Below, piece after piece: positions 36,598 through 48,730 of a DNA stretch of 64,000 bases; the stretch's first letter is position 1, and every line of letters starts with the position of its first letter. Source of the DNA: Cercis canadensis (lineage: Eukaryota; Streptophyta; Magnoliopsida; Fabales; Fabaceae). Where the stretch lies: positions 124,001 through 188,000 of the forward strand of contig QAOA01003946.1 of assembly GCA_003255065.1 (NCBI GenBank), in the 5' to 3' direction. Position numbers and translations under genes: made by a program. A model generated the notes under the pieces. It worked only from the letters and a program-made list of their open reading frames with translations, did not search any database and was not told the DNA's origin.

Positions 36598-37412
36598 CAG
36601 TGTTTTAGAAACCGGACCGGGCAGTCCAACCGGTCCGACCGGTGCCTGATAAGAAAATCGGTCCGGTTCATACTCCTAAATTACTGTAGTGGTTAATCAG
36701 CCTAAAACCGATGAGAACCGGTTCAATTTTAAAAAATCGGACGGCTTGCAAAATTTGTAAATTCAAAGAGAAATTGCTCATGGGAGGATTCGATTCTCTC
36801 ACCTTTGTTTCAAATATAGCATTCTTTGTGTTTAAGACATATCAACTTTTAAGTATATTATCACATATAAATATATTTATTAATAAAATAGTTAATAAAT
36901 TAATTTTTTTTCTTATATAAATCATTAGGACAACTCAAGACTTGTATTTCTTATTGCACAAAAATTATTTAATAGATTTATTTAATATTAAATATTTAAA
37001 TATGTAAAAATTATAACACATAATCACACAGTACAATCTTTATATGTTCTGATTATTTAATTTTTTTTATTTTAAAAATTGTAAACTTGATTATGTTAAG
37101 AGTATGTGAATTTGTAAGAAATATTGGCTATTGAAACAATCTAATTTTGTTATAGGTCGTCATTTTAAATTAGATGTATATAGATTAAGTTTTTATATTT
37201 TTTTATTTTTAGTTATTTGAATCTTTAAATTTGAAACTTTCACTTATGAATTAAGTTTAATTATTTGTGATTCATCTTTTATATTTTATTTTTTGTTAAT
37301 CTTTAAGTTTAAAAAAAGCTTCGATTCAACATGTCCAACCGCGTAATCTAACCGTCCGACTATTATTTTTTGCCAAAATAATTCGCTTACCCATTTAGTC
37401 TTTAAAACATTG
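36598..37412. mobile_element. hAT-type non-autonomous element at the DOG1-like stop codon
   Basis: 815 bp with imperfect inverted ends, CAGTGTTTTAGAAAC on the left and CAATGTTTTAAAGAC read from the right. Flanks are ATTGAAAC (36590-36597) and ATCGAAAC (37413-37420), an 8-bp duplication with one change. The left end is rich in ACCGG repeats and the interior is AT-rich with no transposase. The left duplication contains the TGA stop of the DOG1-like gene. AATAAA at 36882-36887 inside the element could serve as a polyadenylation signal. Confidence 0.75.
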
Positions 37413-37420
37413 ATCGAAAC

Positions 37421-40400
37421 CAAATCAGCATTCGAATTTGTATCCGGTCATGTTGCCTCTTGAACATAACACTCTCATATTTGTTAATTCGTCCTCGTTA
37501 AAAATATTTCACCGCTTAGATGATACAATATTTACCCATTCCCGCCAAAAAAAAAAAATATCTCCCTATTTTTCTCTCTAGTTACAGTCGTCGACACCAT
37601 CCGAGGACTCTTCCTCTATTCTTCATCTGAAATATTTTTTTCCTTTTTTCCTCTTTCTCCCGAGTCCCCCCCAATCATTGAGCACCATCTTGGCACCAAG
37701 GAAGGCATCGAATTCAAGTTAAAGGCCTTGAAGAACCAAGTGAGCGTGGACTTATTGGCCTAGTTTCAAGAGATTGTGGCCAATGAATAACTAGAATAGT
37801 TGTGCATACGACGAAAAGTAAGGTGGGTTCTACTTGAGCAATGGTTGCAGCAGGGTACACAAAGTTGTCTTTCGTTGTGGCCTTGGAGGAGTAGAGCATG
37901 GTTTTGGTTAAGGAAAAGCAATAGGGCGTGAGAGAGATTGAGAATGAGTGAGAAGAGAAATGGGTTGAGAATGGGTGAAGAATCGAGACTTGGCTGTGGC
38001 AGTGACAGCGCGAGAAGGGACAGACGGTGAAGAATCGATGACCACTGTGACTAAAGAGAAAGAGAATAAGGAATGGTCAGGGCTAAAAAACATCACATTA
38101 GGTAACATAATTGGATTCGAATCCCATCACTTTGTCTTGTCAAGACTCACGAGGGACACCCTACTTCTTACTTCTTAGGATGGATTGTCGTTAGTGTTGA
38201 AATAGTTTGTAAATATGCTTATAATTAACCAAGTCCCACATTGATTAAATTAAAGTATGTAAAAGGCTTTATAAATGCAAACTAAAGTTATAAAGTAACT
38301 TTAGTTAAATGGGTACAAGCCCATTTGGCAAGCCCAAATAGCCTAGCAAGACAAAGCTCATTAATGGTCTTTGATTGGCACTTGGGCACTTGATCGATTT
38401 GACAAATATTTTTAACATTGGTTTTAATATCTGGACCGGACTGAGTCGAGTCGGTTTGACCCGATTCGGATGATGGTTAATTAAGTTATCAGGTTCAGAT
38501 GAATAAACTCGAATAGACAATTGTGTCTGTTTCGAACAGACTATTGTGACTATTCCGAACAGACAATTGTAATTATTCCGAACAGACAATTATGTCTATT
38601 CCGAATAAATAATTATGTCTGTTAATTTTTAACCAATTATATTTGTTCATTTGTGTCTTTTCAACTCTATAAAAGGGAACACTCTTAATGCATTAGAATT
38701 CACTTTTCCATTAAGAGTTTTTGAGGGCTTTGTTGTATCCTGGGGTAACTTGCTTTTATAAAGAAACAATATTACACTCAAGACAGTGTAATTGTTCACG
38801 CGCTCAAAGCCAACCTAGTTAGTCTCTATTATCGTTTTCCTAATAGTTAGTCGGTCATGTGTCTCATGAGTCATGACTCATGACCACGTTTCTGTCTTTC
38901 ACTCGGCTAGCAAATCAAATCCAACTAATAAGCATTTCTAAAATATTCTTCATATATTTCTACTTTGTTTGACAATTTAGTTTTTATATACAAACAAACA
39001 AAAATAGTTTACATGCTCAATTCTTATTAAATTAGAAGCTGTTTTTGGGGGCGGAATAACAACTTCATCATCAGCATTCACCATCACTTTCTATCTCTCG
39101 TTCTGCCAAACTCAAAACTCACTGTTCTATTCAAGTACTCTAGTCGATTAGGATATTCCGCTCTCAACGTTCCATTCAAGTTTTTGGACCATCTTTCGGT
39201 GGCATGGATTTTGAGGTTATGTTCCTTTTGTCAGGTTTGTTTAGCAAATATAAGCGTAGAAATGAACATTGAGCAAGCATGTCAAGAAAGTAGAGATCTA
39301 CTCTCTTCCTCAAAATAGCCATAAAAGTTGTCAAGTAAAGGCATGGGTTTAATTTGATTGTAGATGATTCTTCAAATCACGCTGTTTTCTTGTACTTATC
39401 TTATTGTAATCATTCAACTACATCTAAATTTATTTAGTTTAATCATCAATGGATTATTGTGTTTCAATATTATAATATTCTTAATTTAAAAAAAAAAATT
39501 ATTGATGCCAGAGTTAGGTGAGGTCGGCAACCAGCAAAAAGAGATAAGGGCAGTCAAAGGGAGGCCAGAGCCAAAGTTTTGGCGCCACTTCCGACACTTA
39601 AGTTAGCTTGGTCACAGGGAGAAAATGAGAGGAACCGAGAGAAGAGAAACTCAGAGAAAAGAAGAGTCCGAGAGCGTGAGATCCATAAAAGAGCGTGAAT
39701 GAGAATATATACCTTAGCAAATGTATTTTGATCTTTTTATTGTAACAATGACACTTTGATCCTTTTACTGTAGCAAGGAGTAATGAGTTTACTAGGTATT
39801 AACAAAATTGTTGTAAGTATTAATTAAGTCCATCAGCCAAATTTTACTTCTTGTCTCAAGAGTTTTGATTCGCTTCCAACTTAAGTCAAGCCAGTCATGT
39901 AGAAAAATTTTGTTCATTTGAATGTATGCACAAATGCTTCAATTTTTTTTATTTTTGGCCATAAAATGTTTTGAATGTTAGAATCATAATTCCTAGACTG
40001 CTAGTTAATGATAGAGGAGTGGGCTGAGATTATCGACAAAAAGATTTAACTCCATCAAAGCCTTAGCTTTTTTTGGCTACCACATCAAAGCCTTAGCTAG
40101 GGTGAAGCCTTCATTACGTTGCTACTTTATAGGCCCATCAATTGGGCTTCATAGATGAGTACCTTCTCTGAGCTTTACAAATTGAGTCCATTATGTAAAT
40201 CATCAAGCAGATGGACTGGGCCTCTCTCTCTCTCTCTCTCCGCCCTCCTGTGTCTTAGCTCTTTTCCTCTTCCTCTCTGAGCAAAAAAAAAAAAAAAAAC
40301 TCTCTTCCTCTTCCTCCTTTGTTGTGTTCAAGGAATATTGCTCCTCAGTAGAAAAATTAAAGAAAAAAGGAATATTGCTCCAACATCAACGAATAAATGA

Positions 40401-43367
40401 AAACTTTCCTGTTATATACATTTTTGGTGATATCTTAAAAGTTGTTAAATGTACATGAGAGTAATTTTAAAATATTTTGAAAAAATAAAAAAAAATATCT
40501 GTAGGATAATGTGTCTTTAAAAAGCCTGAAATTCAATTGAATTATAAGAATAAAGCAATAATAGTTGAATATTTTTAAAATAATTACTAGTTATTTAAGA
40601 AAAGAGAGAGAGAGTAGTTATTTAAATATTGAATTATTTAAATTTATTTTAATATATTAAAATTTAATATAGAAGTAAAATAATCGATTGCCTCACTTGA
40701 CATTGAAGTTATGAAATTAGAACATTAATTATATATAATGATCATCCCCAAGAGAAAAATCTCATGACGAAGAGTCTATTATCCACTTCCTTTGTGTTAA
40801 GATCAGTCAAACTATCATTATCTAAAGGCCTAACTGCCAAATTTGACTATTGACTTTTTGCCCCTTTACGAATAGCCAATACACGTCCTTATATTGGTTG
40901 CATCATCAGATTGTGGTGATGTCTCTACTCTCTGGTCTAGAGTCTAGACTATAATGGCCAAGCCACTCCATGTGTGTCACTAAAAAATATGAAAAACTTT
41001 ACTGGATAAGAAAGAAAAAAGGGAAAGGGCAAAGAAAAAGAAAAAAGAGAGAGACAGGAGTTAATTAATAAAAGAGATGAAACAAGACAAGAAAGTGGTA
41101 AGAAAGTGATATTATTGTCTGCTGAAAGTTTTGTGCAATGAAACAATACCAATGACTGACCTCAATTTCAAAATAAAGGATAAGAAACGTTTATGAGAAC
41201 AAAATAATGTAAAGGTGAAAAGAGAATTATGCAGCCATGCAACACCAAAGTTTTGTTGCGGATAAATTTAACAACCCCTTGTGTAACCATGAGACTAGTA
41301 TTGACAAAGGTTTATTGGTGAGATAAGAGCTTGGTTGAGGGTCTTTATGAGTTTCTGGTCTTTGTTTTCTCTTGTAGAGAGAGAGAGAGAGAGAAAGCAA
41401 AGGATGTTGAAGGATAACTGAGGTAGTGGAATTTCTTTGATGAAGTGGGTTACTAAGTGGGGAATTTGATTGGAGACAATAATGGTTTATGACTTACTGA
41501 TGGGCTTTGAGTTTGACGCAACAAGCACTACCAACACCTTTTTTAAGTTTTTTTTTTTTAAATGATAAAGATATTTTTAAGTTAACCTGAATAATTTTAA
41601 GGATATACTCCTTACATAAGTTTAATATATTTAAAAAAAATTAATTTTCTTGAATATTGATCTCAAAATTTAAATAAATCTATTGCATCTGAACTCTTGA
41701 ATTACTTTTTATAAATTTAATTAGATACATTGTGTCCTTTGGGGTGTGGGTTTTTAGAAAGAAAGCGTGGTGGTGCTGACACCATGAGAATTTAAATCCG
41801 TGCAAAATGTGAATACAAATTGAAATAAGCCAAAACGCCCTCTGAATCACTTATTAGGGACCATGTTTCTCTTTCAAAGGACATGGCTCAGAGATAGGGT
41901 GATTCTGAAGGGCCCATGATGATCTTCCTTGCTGTTTGTGTGTTTCTCACATTGCATTTAATAATAATTATGGGGCTTTAATTGCACTGCTATTAGATGT
42001 GGTTGAATTAATGAATATTCTACAATGGAAGTCCACATATCTAATAGCTTTATATACTAAACTTTTTGGCTTTGTCTAGCTGGCACAGTTGGATATATGC
42101 AAGTAAGAACAGCATCTGCTAGCTGCACAACAGCACAAGCCTGTGTCTGTGTGCTTAAAATATTAAGGTTCTAACCAGAATATTATTCTTAATATATTAG
42201 CGTATTTGAAAATAAGTTTCACTGTTATTGTTCGCCATAAGCTAAGCTAATAGAGAAGGTTCTTCTAATGCTTTGCAAATTGCCATACCAATGACTGTTT
42301 TCAAAGGTAAATTGTAGGGAATACCAATAATTAGGAAGTCTAAACCACTATGACGATGACACACGCTTTATTTCAAGTTCAAGGATAAAATCTGATAAGA
42401 AATACATTATTGAAATTGTTTTTAACCATAATTTGGAGAGTACATAGTTTAAGGCCCCAACCGCTGAGATAATTAATGCTTAATTATCGCCATTTTAACA
42501 GTTGATAATGATTTTTATAAACTCAAACCATTGGGTTTTAAAAGGTAGGAATGTTTGACTGCATTTGCTCATCTAGAAGCTCTTGAAAAACACACATGAG
42601 AAGGTCCTAAGGATTAGAATAATTAATTGAAGAATAAAATAATTAACGCATCATTTAAATAGTCTCCGCATCCTGGTTGGATTCTTTCCTTCTCTTCTAT
42701 CTTTTTACTCTTTCTATCATATGATATCTTTCAATGTTAAAATAAACTCCAAGATCATTATTTATTCAATTTTCTTTTTCTAATTCACACTCAACCTCTT
42801 TAGACCTTTGTTCTACATCTTATTGTTTTTACATCTCTTATATTATGTGTGTGCATAACTAATATTCGTCAAAGGAAAAGCGAGAAGACAACAAAAATAA
42901 AGAAGATGAGATTATAAATATATATATGGATGCTGATATGCTGAGGTCGGTAGATCACATGGTGCCCAGCCACTGCTTTCTTTTTTTTTTTTTATATATA
43001 TTTTTAATATTTTTGTTGCCTATATAAATATAATTAATCAGAAGTTTGGCACGGGTGGTTTTCCTTAAATGGAGCCCACATGCAAATACATTCAAATTTT
43101 GTCTCTTCCTCTCTCATCAATCATCAACTTTTTTTTTTGGCTCTTTTTCTCTCATCTTTCCGGGATATTCATATCATGCTCAATTCCCTTTCACCGTTTT
43201 TATTTCTTAAATAATACATATATCATTAGAGAAATTATTATTACAACTAGTGGAATGGATTCAATTAAATCTATATTAAAATAGTAATACTAGTATGACA
43301 AACTCACGAAATATAAAACTATCTCGTATGTAAATAACATATTACATTTTTAACAAAAATGTTTCTT
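37421..43367. other. Gene-poor intergenic region
   Basis: No protein-like frame recognised. It holds a probable solo LTR (38195-38845), CT and AG microsatellites (about 40222-40240 and 41372-41394), homopolymer runs and AT-rich DNA. Confidence 0.5.
38195..38845 (+). mobile_element. Probable solo LTR, about 651 bp
   Basis: It begins TGTTGAAATAG, has the CCCACATTGATT motif common in copia LTRs, a TATA-like CTATAAAAGGG near 38667 and short repeats of ATTCCGAACAGACAATT near 38550-38620. GTTAG precedes it (38190-38194) and follows the proposed end (38846-38850). The end reads TA instead of CA, possibly a C-to-T change. A second GTTAG at 38818-38822 gives an alternative end at 38817. No internal coding region is attached. 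Confidence 0.45.
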
Positions 43368-43370
43368 TAA

Positions 43371-44288
43371 CGGTCTGTTTAGGAGTTTTTTTGAAGAGGA
43401 AATGAGAGGAGAGGAGAGGAGAGGGAAGGAAAGGGAAATGAAAGAGTTTTCCTCTCATTTGTTTNGTTTTTCTCTCATTTGTTTGGATGATTAAAATGAG
43501 TAAAAGAAAATGAAAGGAAAGGAAAAATCATATTATAAAATATTTTTACTAATTTACTCTTTATTATCTTTTCACTCTCTTTTTTCTAATTCAATTTTTT
43601 AATTATAAATATAATTATTATTTATTTATTAAAAAATAAAAATTGACAANCTAATTAAGTACAATTTTCATAAAAAAGTAAAATTTCATAAATATGAAAT
43701 TATTAATATATAATATACACTTATAGCTTCTAATGAGTCATAAAAAAATTAATATACTATATATTTTCAAAAAGAAAATAAACTTTGCATTTAAAAAATT
43801 ATGCAAATTCTATTGCTTTATGGGTTCAATTAATTAAATTAGAGTGATGATAGAAGGGATTATGTGTAATTTTTTCATTAGATGGATATAATTAAATTTT
43901 TTAATTAGAAATATAAAACAATTACAATTTAAACATAAACCTTTAACTTTTTTGCTTTCTTTTCTTATCAAACAATTCAATGGCAGTAGACAGATTCATT
44001 TCCACAATCCAATAAATACTCACTGCTGTTCTAAAAACAAAAATCGAGGACATCCTTGCAATTTGCAAACCGAACAGTATGGGCAAAATAGTCAATTAAT
44101 TATTTACCCCTCCAAATCCCCCAATTTGAGGGTTGAAATTTGTGAATTGAAAAGGGAGTGTAAGGGTCAAAGTTTATCCCTTAGTTTCCTTCCCTTTTCA
44201 AACTTAAAACTCCCAAGCAAGGGAGTGGACTCTCTCATTCCTCTCCTCTCCTCTCATTTCCTCTCCAAAAGAATTCCCAAACATACCC
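43371..44288. mobile_element. Tourist-like (PIF/Harbinger) non-autonomous element, 918 bp
   Basis: Long inverted ends: CGGTCTGTTTAGGAGTTTTT on the left, and GGGTATGTTTGGGAATTCTT read from the right. Both continue into GAGGAAATGAGAGGAGAGG. The 3-bp flank TAA occurs on both sides (43368-43370 and 44289-44291). TAA/TTA duplications with GGG..TGTTTGG ends typify PIF/Harbinger MITEs. The interior is AT-rich with no transposase. It contains Ns at 43465 (flanked by a 19-bp near-duplicate) and 43650. Confidence 0.8.
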
Positions 44289-44291
44289 TAA

Positions 44292-47200
44292 AAGATGAAA
44301 CAATTAACTAATACCATAGCCATTGTCTCTCGCTGATAGGAGAGATTGTTTAGGACCATCATTTCCTATATTTTTTTTTAATAACTTTTTATTTAATCTT
44401 CCTGAGAAGCTACGTTTGAGATGTCATGGACAGACAAATAGGCACTCAAATACTCATATTAAGTGGTCCTCAAAGAAAATGGTATCCCTTAGCTCTTAGC
44501 CTTAGTTGTTTTCACTATAGAATCCGATTCAATCAATCATGGTTGTCTAATTGTCTTTTGCTTCTCCATGACCATGAGAGGTACTTTGCCATCTATTTCA
44601 AACACTAATTGTCTCCGTTTGGTACTTGTGTATTGCAATGTTTTTCTTATTTGGGAACCATTTTTTATCTGAGAAGGCCACGTAGATTAGGATTACTGTT
44701 GCTTTTAGAACAAAAAGACGTTGATCAGTGAATATGCGAAGGAGTGGTGGTGATGGTAGTGGTGTGCAGCTGTGGACTGTAGAGGGGACTTTTGAGATAC
44801 GAAGCAGAAGGTCAATTTCTTTATGTAATGTTACATCCAAAGACGAGGTGTTTTAGTCACGGACGTATTCTTAATTACCAGCCATATGCTAACCAAAACA
44901 TTACCTTTTATTAATTGACTATTAAAGGTTTCAGTTGCTTTCTTAGCATCCACAATTTAATCAGAAAGTGATTCAGTTTCCTTTTTTTTTCTTTTTTTTT
45001 AAAATGATGAAATATTCATTTGAAAGGGGAAAAAGATAATGTAGAACTTGGAAACGTATCTTCTGAGTAAAATACAAAAGTTTCTTGAGGATAAATTAAT
45101 TAAGGTAAAAGTGATATAATTAAAGAGAATAACATAAAGCATGGTTCCTATCTTTTAATTTGTTGGATATCTTATATTGTCTATGATTATTTTTTTTCTT
45201 CTTGCCAAAACCCTTTCTCTTTTGCCAACAGGATATGGCTCAAATAATAGCCCTATCTTCAAATTGCGCGTGACTTTCTAGCACCCAATGCCAAAGCAGC
45301 TAGACTCGTACATAAAATTGAGTTCTTTTGTTTGTTTTTTTTTTCCTTCAAGATAGTTCTTACCCATTCGTTAAAAATGTAGTGTGATAGCTCATAACAT
45401 TTATGAGCCGCCCCCCAAAAAAAAAAATACAAAGGTAGTAGTAAGTTTTACTAAAGAGAATTTCAGTTTTCATAGATCTGATGATTATTTTTTTTTAAAA
45501 AAAAGTAAAGTATTTTCCCTTTCTTAAAATATTTTCCAAGCTGCACATAATTCCATTTTCTCTGATCATGCTATTTTACTTTTTTTTTTTTTGTAAAAAA
45601 GAAAAAATTAAGTTGAATAAAAAGGGGAAGCCGGGCACACTCACTCACTCTATCATCTCATTTTTATGGGTTAGAAGGGGGGAATTTCACTTTCTCATCT
45701 TGAATTGAAAACGTGTGCCATAGAAGGGGGAAGCCTCAATTAAAAATGGATTAATTAGTAGCGGTTTTTTAAAAATTTAAAAAAAGATTTGTGTGAGCTT
45801 TTGGTTTACACTCAGTGTATTCCCACACTTTTTAAGTGTAAGATTAATTATTGTTCGAAACGAAAGTAATAATCAGTAAATTCTTTTCAATAAAAAAATG
45901 ACTTCAAAATTCAAACTCATAATTTTTGACTTATAAGATCTTGTGACTCACTTTACTTCCATTAAGCCAACAATTTGTGTAAGCATTAGAAACATATAAA
46001 GGATTGTTTTAGAATTTTATTTATTTATTGCTTGCAAGAAGATTGAAAGTGTGTATAAAATATGAACAATAAGATTTCGTCACTAGTGACGATGACAACC
46101 AGTTTCCTTATAATGTCTAATGGGGTTTGAACCACCTGCACCTTATTCACAGGCATTTGAAAAAGGTGGCTGCAAATGATTACATATCTACCTATAATGG
46201 TAGAAAACTAGATATCGTTAAAAGCTTGTACATTTAGGAGTGAGTGATGTTATTGGTATATTAATTAGATTTACATTAATTTATATAAATAAAGTTTTTT
46301 TAATGGAAATTTAACGTAATTACTTAAATTTTTTGTATATAGACCAAAATGTACTAACTCAATAATGTGAGATTTGACTAATATGTAACAAACAGTTTTT
46401 AAGGATAAGAGGAAGAAAATAAAGTAATGTTGAGCAATGATAAATTAAAGAGTAGTTCGATGTGAGTTTAAGAATAATATTTTTTTTTCCGATAAACTCT
46501 TTCACATTTAAGTTTTTGAGCACACAAAACATGGACTCCTACATGATAGAACTCTTAGTTGTTTGGCAACAAAAACCATGATTTAATTTAATTCTATAAA
46601 ATAAATTATCAATCCAAAAAATTGAATATTTAAATGAAGATACAAGAAAGTCTTTTTTATTATTATTAATTTGAGAATAGTTATAATTTTTGACAATGTA
46701 TAGAACAATTTTAAAAAATTACTAAAACGATAAATTAAGTTACTAAATTCTAAAATTAAAATTTATGAAAAAGTTGTTATTCGATTATGGTGCTTATAAT
46801 TAACTCACGTTTTCTGTAGATCTCTAATTAATAAAAAAAAAATTGTAGTTAGAACTATCCCAATCAAATAACAACATAAACAATAGAATAAAACATATAA
46901 TAAGTTGAAATTCAGAGACATATATGCGGGTAAATAGACAATTTAAAAGTCTCTCGAATCTCAGTTCCTCTCCTCCTCCTCCCCATATATAACGCAAGGG
47001 GAGACCCATGTTATGATTAACATGCTTCAAACCCATGTGGTAACTGAATTTGATGCCACCCCTTATTATTTTTTTCTTCAACAGTATGGTTTAACAACGA
47101 GGAAAGCAAAGAGGGATTAAAATGTTTATTTCATGTAATAAAGAAATAAATATGCAAAAAGAAAATATATGAAACCGGTTTCTGTTTTTTGGGGTCACTC

Positions 47201-48560
47201 CAGAAGGTGAAGCTTTAATTGAGCTGCAATTATTATATTATAGAACTAAATTGTTTTTGCAATTTTTGGCCAAAATCTGTAACAATTAATCAGTGCATTG
47301 AATCTTCATGGAAACAGCAAGGATTCACCATTTTGTCTGAATCTGTATCACACGGCATTTTTTTTTTCCCAAATAAAGTTGTTGTCACTTTCTGACACTT
47401 TCCACGTGCTGCTCATCTGTGTGCGCGGCGCATAGTTGAAGTCAACGTTGGCGGCTGGAGTCTTTCCGTGTATCACCGGCCCTCCACTCTCCATTGCATA
47501 AAATTGCACAATAATGATATACATTTGTATTTATTTTGGGGCAAGGATAATAGACTTTTAGAAACACAAATTTTAAAAACCATGCGTCTGCAAGGTGAAT
47601 CAATCGCACTAAAGTGACACATTTTTATAAATAATTTTAACAGTAATTTATTTACGTATTTATTTTTGTATTATTTTAATAAATTAAACAATCTTTATAT
47701 AGCAGTGCTCCGATATATCAAAATTGGATTCATATCTCAGGCCTCAGCAGCGCATTTGTGATGTGGACTTCAACTAGGGGTAATCTTTTTCTCCTTGTTT
47801 CCTTATTTTCTATAACTTTCTTGCTATACTACATTTTGTCAAAAAGAGGAAGAAAATAATGGAGCTATACTTCAATGATTGGGTCATTGACACTGGAAAA
47901 AAGACTAACAAGGGGTCCCTTGTGTTTGTGAATCACTACTATTTGTCAAAAGCCTTCAATATAGTGATTATTACTCGAAACTGTGGTTAGTTACCATTAA
48001 TTAAACTGATCAAATTTTCAACCTCCACAGATAAGGATCAACTTGGGTATTTTTCATTGACTAAAATACCATACTAGACCCTTTATATAGGCAACAGTTT
48101 TTAACACTTAATCTAGTAACATATCATTCACCAATTAGATTCAAATTTTGGTGAAATCCCATTTAGTCGATCTGATTATATTCAATAATTATTAAGTATG
48201 TAAGTGTAAAATAAAATGTAGAAGCAAGTAGGGAATTCTTGTTCTTCATTCTTCTCTACTAGTAGTAGTAGGGTCTTTCTTTTTGGCGACCATAGTTTCC
48301 AAGTGAAGTCAATGGTCTAGACATAGTGGCAGCTTCTGGCTAGTTTCCACTCGCCTCCATACAGAGGCTAGCTCAGTGAATCAGTGGAGAGACCGGGGTT
48401 CCTGCCTTAGTGGTACAAGTGTAAAAGATTTTTATTTTTTTTAAAAAAAATGGTTAGTGCTTCTGGAAAAGTAGCATTAAACTGTGAGAAAGGAAAGAAA
48501 GGGACCGTTGTAACAGAATTACGAATTGCAACAACCATTTAAAACCTTTAAAATGAAACT
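44292..48560. other. Intergenic AT-rich DNA upstream of the RLK7-like gene
   Basis: No conserved coding frame. A SINE-like remnant is noted at about 45895-45990. The last several hundred bases should contain the RLK7-like promoter; no unambiguous TATA box was picked out. Confidence 0.45.
45895..45990 (-). repeat. Possible tRNA-derived SINE remnant
   Basis: On the minus strand, TTGGCTTAATGGAAGTAAAG (A-box-like) is followed by CTTATAAG and GAGTTTGAATTTTG (B-box-like). This is the same arrangement as at 30.4 kb. The boundaries are not resolved. Confidence 0.3.
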
Positions 48561-48730
48561 AGCTAACGATGTCGTTTTCACTAGGAGGCTTCACTCTGTG
48601 GATTAATGTGACCGTGCGGGTGCGCCTATTGTCTATTACTTCAAGTGGCGCTTTCTTCAATATAACTCTTGGCTTCGTTCACAACATGAACACCCAAAAT
48701 TGGTCTTATTCCTTTCGTGCACCCTCCGAC

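Noticed and set aside
48569..48730. N-terminal extension of the RLK7-like protein from an upstream in-frame ATG
   Set aside because: The 54 extra residues would bury the clear signal peptide that follows ATG 48731 and do not resemble the family N-terminus.
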